This document shows, piece after piece, positions 59,508-64,000 of a stretch of 64,000 bases of DNA. A program made the translations under genes and the position numbers. The stretch spans positions 3,216,501 to 3,280,500 of the forward strand of contig NZ_CP133480.1 in assembly GCF_031195445.1 (NCBI RefSeq), in the 5' to 3' direction. This stretch comes from Acuticoccus sp. MNP-M23. Its GTDB lineage: Bacteria; Pseudomonadota; Alphaproteobacteria; Rhizobiales; Amorphaceae. The notes below the pieces were generated by a model. It was not told the DNA's origin and did no database searches. It was given only the letters and a program-made list of their open reading frames with translations. Every line of letters begins with the position of its first letter. Positions within the stretch are counted from its first letter, which is position 1.

Positions 59508-60154
59508 CAGTCGTCTCCCTTCCGGGCGCCGGAAAGGCCGAGCGCCATGATCTCTTCAGTGGATCGCACCCAGCCGAACGCAGTGTCGATGATGGCGAGT
59601 GCCGCGTCGTGCAGCGCAGGGTCGTCCATGGTGTCCACGCAGTCGCTGGCGACGATGACGGCATAGTCGAGCACGTTGGCAGCGGTGGTGGTGGCCATCA
59701 CGCACGAGTTCGTATTCACGCCGGTGATGATGAGTGTGTTGATCCCGTGGGCACGAAGGTGAAAGTCGAGGTCGGTGGCGCGGAAACAGTCGTAGCGCTT
59801 TTTGGTGTCGACGATCCGGTCGGCGGGGTGCAGAAGCTGCGGCATCACGGTGCAGCCGGGCATGCCGTCGAGATTGTGCCTGAGCACGTTCTTGCGTGTC
59901 GCGGCCGGATCTTCGGCGCGGGTGCGCCAGAAGGGGTTGGCGGCAATTTCGGTGGCATTGCGGTAGCGGGTGACGATGTGGATCACCGGAATTTCGGCAC
60001 TGCGGCACCAGTCCATCAGCCGCTTGTTGGCTGCAATCACGCGCTCCGCCGCCTCGGCGGCGACCGGCATCGTCGCCACGGCCGGGTCGAGGTGGCCGCG
60101 GTGGCAGTCGATGGCGACAAGGGCCGCGCGGGGGGCATCGACGCCGAGGTTCAT
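59507..60154 (-). CDS. Cysteine hydrolase of the isochorismatase superfamily
   Basis: This 215-residue isochorismatase-fold protein has the amidase-type triad: Asp in LVAIDCHRGH, Lys in VDTKKRYDCF and nucleophile Cys in NTNSCVMATTTAANVLDY (cut at NTNSCVMAT). Such enzymes include N-carbamoylsarcosine amidase, RutB and nicotinamidase, which release ammonia from amides or ureides. The start MNLGVDAP overlaps the alpha/beta-hydrolase stop (ATGA). Confidence 0.88.
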   Translation of the reverse strand: MNLGVDAPRAALVAIDCHRGHLDPAVATMPVAAEAAERVIAANKRLMDWCRSAEIPVIHIVTRYRNATEIAANPFWRTRAEDPAATRKNVLRHNLDGMPGCTVMPQLLHPADRIVDTKKRYDCFRATDLDFHLRAHGINTLIITGVNTNSCVMATTTAANVLDYAVIVASDCVDTMDDPALHDAALAIIDTAFGWVRSTEEIMALGLSGARKGDD

Positions 60155-61380
60155 GTCAGCGGCGCCCATGCGGTCTTCAGAAGCGCGCGCTGGTCGATGC
60201 CGAAGCGGTCAGCCAGCCAGTCGGCCAGGATCTCCTGGCCCAGCGTCGGGTTGTCGTGCTGGCAGTGCTCCGCGCCGGTTTCTTCCGGTGCGACGATGCG
60301 CAGCGTGGCATCGACGCCTTCCGCAACGGCCGCCTCATAGGTCTGGGTGGCGGCCTTTACGGTGAGGACGTCGTGGCCACCGTGGAGGACCAGAAAGGGG
60401 CAGGACATGTGGCCGATGTGGCCTTCCAGCGTGAAGGCCTTTGCGGTTTCCAGTGCCTCGGCCATGGTCTTGCCGCCCATCACCCAGCGGATGTGCATGG
60501 CAAGGCCGAAGCTGTCGTCCTTGTCGCCCCACATCTCGTGGACCGACCAGATCGCGCCGTGGGCGATGACTGCGGCAAGGCGTTTCTCGTAGCACCCGGC
60601 ACGGGCCGCATAGTAGCCGCCCATGGAGGAGCCGCAGCAGCCGATGCGGTCGGCGTCCACGTCGTCCCGCGTGAGCAGGTAGTCGATGCAGGCGCTGACC
60701 GGAACTTCGGTGTCGGCGCGGGCGGTGAGGCCGTGCCGGCGGAGCGTGCCGCCCTGGCCCGGAAGGTCCACCATCAGCACCGAGATGCCGCGCTGCAAGG
60801 CGCCGTGCGCCTGCATGAACCACATCTCGTCCTTGATGGAATCGAGGCCGCCGAAGCAGATCAGCACCGGCATCCTGTCGCCGGGGAAGGGCGCGCGGAC
60901 GAAGTAGCCGCAGATCGGCTTGCCGTCCTCGTAGGGAATGTCCACCACTTCGCCCGGCGGGTTGAGGTGGCGCAGGAAGCCCTGGGACGACGCCTCCATT
61001 TTCTCGAAGACGGGGAGGCGGCGGGGGTCGTCGGGCTCCAGGTGGAACTCGGCCTGGCGGTAGAGGTCCGCGGCGCGGCGGTAGGCGTTGATTGCCGTCT
61101 GGATGTGGCCGGCGCTCTCCGCCTCTGTGGCGCGCGCGAAATTGTTTTCGGCGACCGTCATGTACTCGCGGTGCCAGCTTTCCTTGTCGCCGGGGATCAT
61201 GCGCGAGGCGGCAAGGAAATGCTCGGAGACCGCGCCGCCGCCTTCCTGCGTTTCGCCGAGGCCCCGGCGAAACTGGTAGGACAGCCAGGGGAATTCGGGC
61301 CAGTGGTGCCAGCCCATCGGCTCGTAATGCGGCGACAGGTCGTCGGGCGCCGCGTCGATCATGTTCTCTGTGTCGGCCAT
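60151..61380 (-). CDS. Alpha/beta hydrolase (FrsA / dihydroxypseudooxynicotine hydrolase-like)
   Basis: This 409-residue alpha/beta hydrolase has a helical N-terminal ~130 residues (ESWHREYMTVAENNFARATE), followed by the hydrolase core: oxyanion region VLICFGGLDSIKDEMW, nucleophile elbow GCCGSSMGGYYAARA, Asp in LVLHGGHDVLT and His in GAEHCQHDN. This layout resembles C-C bond hydrolases of the FrsA-like group such as 2,6-dihydroxypseudooxynicotine hydrolase. It is coupled to the cysteine hydrolase gene and lies three bases after the deacetylase gene. Confidence 0.85.
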   Translation of the reverse strand: MADTENMIDAAPDDLSPHYEPMGWHHWPEFPWLSYQFRRGLGETQEGGGAVSEHFLAASRMIPGDKESWHREYMTVAENNFARATEAESAGHIQTAINAYRRAADLYRQAEFHLEPDDPRRLPVFEKMEASSQGFLRHLNPPGEVVDIPYEDGKPICGYFVRAPFPGDRMPVLICFGGLDSIKDEMWFMQAHGALQRGISVLMVDLPGQGGTLRRHGLTARADTEVPVSACIDYLLTRDDVDADRIGCCGSSMGGYYAARAGCYEKRLAAVIAHGAIWSVHEMWGDKDDSFGLAMHIRWVMGGKTMAEALETAKAFTLEGHIGHMSCPFLVLHGGHDVLTVKAATQTYEAAVAEGVDATLRIVAPEETGAEHCQHDNPTLGQEILADWLADRFGIDQRALLKTAWAPLT

Positions 61381-61383
61381 GGC

Positions 61384-62268
61384 TCAGGCGCCCTGCCGGG
61401 TGGTCTGGAACCAGTCGTGGATCTGCTCGCCGGTCCAGAACTCGACACCCTCGTGGCCGGCCATCCGCTCGAAGATCTCCTCAAAATACTTGATCCGGTG
61501 CGGGACGCCGGAAATGTACGGGTGGACGGCGACGGAAAGGAATTTCGCGCGCTCGGCGCCTTCCAAGTAAAGGCGGTCGAACTGGTCCATCACGCGGCGG
61601 GCGAAGTACTCGCTCTCGTGGTGCTGGACGAGCATCATCGGAATGTCGTTGAGCTCCACGGTGTAGGGCAGCGTGATCAGTTCGCCATTGTCGGTGCGCA
61701 TCACGGTGGGCTCGTCGTCGAAGACGAAGTCGCCGCAATATTTCACGCCGTGCTTGGTGAGAAGTTCCGGGGTCTCGTAGGTCTCTGTCAGGCCCGGACC
61801 CAGCCAACCGATGGGGCGCTTGCCGGTGAATTTCTCGCAGGTCTCCAGCGACTTGATGATCGTCGCCTCCTGGTCCTCCAGCTTGTGCGTCGGCATCTGG
61901 ACGAAGGAGTGGCCCATGAACTCCCACCCGGAATCGCGCGCCGCGGCGGCAACCTGGGGGTACTCATCGCAGACGCCGGCGTTGATGGAGAGGGTCGGCG
62001 TGATGTTCATCCGGTCGAGCGCGGCCTTCAGGCGCCAGAAGCCGACGCGCATCCCGTATTCGTGCCAGGCCCAGTTGGGGATGTCCGGCGTCAGCGTCTG
62101 TCCGGTGGGGGCGGGGAGGATCTGGCGCGCCATCGGCCGCTCGATTTCCCAGACCTCCAGGTTGACGATGGGCCACACCACGAGGCGCACGCCGTCCGGC
62201 AGCTTGAGGGGCGGGCGATCGACGATGGGGCTGAAGTCGATCCGCTGGCTCGGCGTCGTCTGGGTCAT
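61384..62268 (-). CDS. Polysaccharide-deacetylase-fold protein (PuuE allantoinase-like)
   Basis: This 294-residue NodB/PuuE-fold protein has a layout like metal-independent allantoinase PuuE rather than chitin deacetylases: the usual DD and HxxxH metal motifs are not intact (INAGVCDEYP, WEFMGHSFVQMPTHK). FAVHPY-like SVAVHPYISGVPHR lies near the end. The start MTQTTPSQ is the ATG that gives family length. It is the first gene of the six-gene minus-strand operon, divergent from an XRE-cupin regulator. An amide- or ureide-type substrate fits the neighbours. Confidence 0.85.
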   Translation of the reverse strand: MTQTTPSQRIDFSPIVDRPPLKLPDGVRLVVWPIVNLEVWEIERPMARQILPAPTGQTLTPDIPNWAWHEYGMRVGFWRLKAALDRMNITPTLSINAGVCDEYPQVAAAARDSGWEFMGHSFVQMPTHKLEDQEATIIKSLETCEKFTGKRPIGWLGPGLTETYETPELLTKHGVKYCGDFVFDDEPTVMRTDNGELITLPYTVELNDIPMMLVQHHESEYFARRVMDQFDRLYLEGAERAKFLSVAVHPYISGVPHRIKYFEEIFERMAGHEGVEFWTGEQIHDWFQTTRQGA

Positions 62269-62426
62269 GGTATGTCTGTGGCTCCGTGCAGCGTCCCGCC
62301 GGGCCAGCTTCATGGGCTGGGGACGGCGGCGACGAAACTCTTGTTGGCGGACTTGCGCCGCCGGATATGTCTGGCACGCTGATCGCATGGCAGGCGCAGA
62401 CCGCACCCGCCGGCGCATCAGTGTGC

Positions 62427-62445
62427 GCTTGACTGATAATCAAGC
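62427..62445. promoter_or_regulatory. Inverted repeat GCTTGA-N7-TCAAGC (candidate operator)
   Basis: A perfect 6-bp inverted repeat lies in the 225-base divergent gap between the hydrolase operon and the XRE-cupin gene. It contains GCTTGACTGAT, nearly repeated (GCTTGACTAAT) upstream of the TRAP gene, which suggests one regulator for both. Confidence 0.5.
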
Positions 62446-62493
62446 GGCCTTTCTCATTTGTAAAGTCACTTTGGTGGGCTCCGGAGGGTTCGG

Positions 62494-63084
62494 ATGGAAG
62501 ACAGCGCAGCTTTGGAGGAACGGGACGAGGTGGGCGTCGGCCTGCGCCTGCGGGAAATGCGCCGGGCCGCTCACCTCCGCCTGAAAGACGTGGCAGCGCT
62601 GGCGCACTGCTCGGAATCGATGCTGTCCAAGATCGAGAACGGCAATGTCAGCCCCTCGATCAACACCCTGCACCGGATCACCCGTGCGCTCGGCACGTCC
62701 ATCGGCGACCTGTTTGCAGAGCCCGATGCCGGCGCCCCCTTCGTCCTGCGGCAGGGGCGGCGGCCGACACTGGTCAGCCATCCGCTGCGCCATGGTGACG
62801 GGATCGTTCTGGAAAGCCTCACGCCGTTCGAGATCGACGGCATCCTTCAGGCGCAGCTTCACATCGTTGCGCCGGGCGGGGCGTCGGACGGCCTCATCAG
62901 CCACGAGGGCGAGGAGATGGGCTACGTCATCGACGGTTCGCTGGAGCTGACCGTGGACGATCATCGCGCAGTGCTGGGGCCGGGCGATTCGTTCTTCTTC
63001 TCCTCCAAGCGCCCCCATGGATACCGCAATGCGGGCGACATCGAGGTGCGTGTCGTGTGGGTCAACTCGCCGCCGACCTATTGA
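62494..63084 (+). CDS. XRE-family regulator with C-terminal cupin sensor
   Basis: This 196-residue protein has an N-terminal helix-turn-helix (RLREMRRAAHLRLKDVAALA, then HCSESMLSKIENGNVSPS) and a C-terminal cupin (~residues 110-190: ISHEGEEMGYVIDGSLELTV and FFSSKRPHGYRNAG). CGGAGGG lies six bases before the ATG. XRE-cupin proteins such as PuuR-type regulators control catabolism of polyamines, amino acids and related nitrogen compounds. It lies between the hydrolase operon and the TRAP gene and probably regulates both. Confidence 0.92.
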   Translation: MEDSAALEERDEVGVGLRLREMRRAAHLRLKDVAALAHCSESMLSKIENGNVSPSINTLHRITRALGTSIGDLFAEPDAGAPFVLRQGRRPTLVSHPLRHGDGIVLESLTPFEIDGILQAQLHIVAPGGASDGLISHEGEEMGYVIDGSLELTVDDHRAVLGPGDSFFFSSKRPHGYRNAGDIEVRVVWVNSPPTY

Positions 63085-63114
63085 GGTTTGTGCAACAAAA
63101 GAACTTTCTTCCTG

Positions 63115-63130
63115 GTCAAGTCTGCTTGAC
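63115..63130. promoter_or_regulatory. Inverted repeat GTCAAG-N4-CTTGAC (candidate operator)
   Basis: A perfect 6-bp inverted repeat lies 94 bases before the TRAP binding-protein start. It overlaps GCTTGACTAAT (63124-63134), which matches GCTTGACTGAT at 62427-62437 at 10 of 11 positions. Confidence 0.5.
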
Positions 63131-63224
63131 TAATGGCACGTCATTTGCAGGATTGGTGCAACAGCCAGTGGTGGCAACCGACACCGCACGGCACCCGAAC
63201 CCTGGTCCCAGAAGGATGGCAGCC

Positions 63225-64000
63225 ATGAAAATCGCCCTCAATGTGACGACAGCCCTCGGCCTTGCTCTGGCGGCCGGCGCAACATTCGCCCCGGACGCGA
63301 ATGCCCAGCAAGTGCTCAAGATTGCCCATATCCTGCCCGCTGGCGATCCGCGCGACCTTGGCGCCCGCAAGCTGGAAGAGCTGATCGAGGCAGATGACAC
63401 CTGCGACCTCGACGTGCAGGTCTACCCCTCCGGCCAGCTCGGCATGTTCAACGACATCAACGAGGGTGTGCAGTTCGGCTCCATCGAGATGAGCGTGATG
63501 CCGGCGTCCTACATTGTCGGCACCGAGCCGCTGTTCGGCGTGTTCGACCTGCCGTTCTTCTGGCCCGCCGACGCCGACAAGCTGAACGAACTTCAGCACG
63601 GTCCCGCCATGGAGAAGCTTGGCGCGACAATGGCCAACCACAACATGGTCCTGCTGGACGTGTGGCGCACCGGCTACAAGCAGTGGACCGCCAACCGCCC
63701 GCTGAAGGCGCTGCCGGACTATGACGGCCTCGTTGCCCGCGTGATGCCGTCCCCGGTGCTGGCCGAACAGCAGAAGGCGCTGGGGCTCACCCCCGTCACC
63801 ATGCCTTTCCCGGAGACCTACTCGGCGCTCCAGTCCGGTGCCATCGACGCGCAGGAAAACCCCAACCCCACCTCCTGGAACATGAAGTTCCACGAGGTGC
63901 AGAGCCACCTGACCATGACCAACCATGGCACGCTGGATCAGGTCATCCTCGTCAACAAGCCGTTCTGGGATGGCCTCTCGGATGAATGCCGCACCGCCAT
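63225..64000 (+). CDS. TRAP transporter substrate-binding protein DctP-like (3' truncated by window edge)
   Basis: The frame is open to the window end (258 codons seen of a usual ~330). A signal peptide MKIALNVTTALGLALAAGAT ends near DANAQQ, and the mature part has LKIAHILPAGDPRDLGARKL, YPSGQLGMFNDINEGVQFGS, the conserved arginine context GLVARVMPSPVLAEQQKALG and GAIDAQENPNPTSW, all typical of DctP/TAXI-free TRAP-P1 proteins. An in-frame ATG three codons upstream has its site too close. TRAP systems import carboxylates; membrane components are expected just beyond the window. Confidence 0.92.
   Translation, partial: MKIALNVTTALGLALAAGATFAPDANAQQVLKIAHILPAGDPRDLGARKLEELIEADDTCDLDVQVYPSGQLGMFNDINEGVQFGSIEMSVMPASYIVGTEPLFGVFDLPFFWPADADKLNELQHGPAMEKLGATMANHNMVLLDVWRTGYKQWTANRPLKALPDYDGLVARVMPSPVLAEQQKALGLTPVTMPFPETYSALQSGAIDAQENPNPTSWNMKFHEVQSHLTMTNHGTLDQVILVNKPFWDGLSDECRTA

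Overview
The window is about 64 kb of GC-rich (roughly 65%), gene-dense DNA with short intergenic gaps, many 1-11 base gene overlaps and occasional GTG/TTG starts. Gene content (Urt, Liv, Pot and TRAP transporters, formamidase, PaoABC-type oxidoreductase, several short-chain dehydrogenases) suggests an alphaproteobacterium, probably a heterotrophic Hyphomicrobiales or Rhodobacterales relative. That placement is an inference, because no rRNA, tRNA or marker gene is present. No IS element, phage gene or CRISPR array was seen. The region reads as a chromosomal uptake-and-catabolism neighbourhood.

Layout. 0-5.7 kb: the end of a GntR regulator, then a minus-strand 5-oxoprolinase operon (pxpA, biotin carrier, biotin carboxylase, pxpB, pxpC) ending in a solute-binding-like protein without a signal peptide. 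5.8-12.0 kb: a minus-strand 2-oxoacid/acetoin dehydrogenase-like operon (E1 alpha, E1 beta, lipoyl-bearing E2 with a degenerate C-terminus, aldehyde dehydrogenase, separate E2 catalytic protein, SDR). 12.0-21.8 kb: an M24 protein with an altered metal site, an SDR, an unusual winged-helix/solute-binding-protein fusion regulator, and divergently a ribose-type ABC importer with its own SDR. 21.8-27.6 kb: a spermidine-synthase-like protein, a CoA-transferase/enoyl-CoA hydratase pair, an SDR and a LacI regulator. 27.2-38.4 kb: formamidase (fmdAB) with a five-gene Urt-type amide/urea importer, divergent from an NCS1-permease/histidine-kinase/receiver fusion and its LuxR-type response regulator. 38.4-43.5 kb: a PaoABC-like molybdenum aldehyde oxidoreductase with a divergent TetR gene and a cupin. 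43.5-48.5 kb: a Liv-type ABC importer. 48.5-56.9 kb: a GAF protein, an M24 peptidase, two tandem amidohydrolases and a polyamine-type ABC importer, closed by a strong bidirectional terminator. 57-62.3 kb: a minus-strand hydrolase operon (CobW GTPase, ACMSD-type amidohydrolase, OsmC, cysteine hydrolase, alpha/beta hydrolase, PuuE-like deacetylase). 62.5-64 kb: an XRE-cupin regulator and the start of a TRAP binding protein.

The common theme is import of small nitrogenous or oxygenated organics followed by hydrolysis or oxidation, each module with its own regulator. The best candidates for undescribed biology are: the cytoplasmic winged-helix/solute-binding-protein fusion (14438-16213) with three matching 13-bp palindromes in its divergent promoter; the NCS1-permease/Cys-rich/kinase/receiver fusion (34132-37488) facing the formamide module; the six-gene hydrolase operon at 57-62.3 kb; and the split E2 at 6.6-10 kb.
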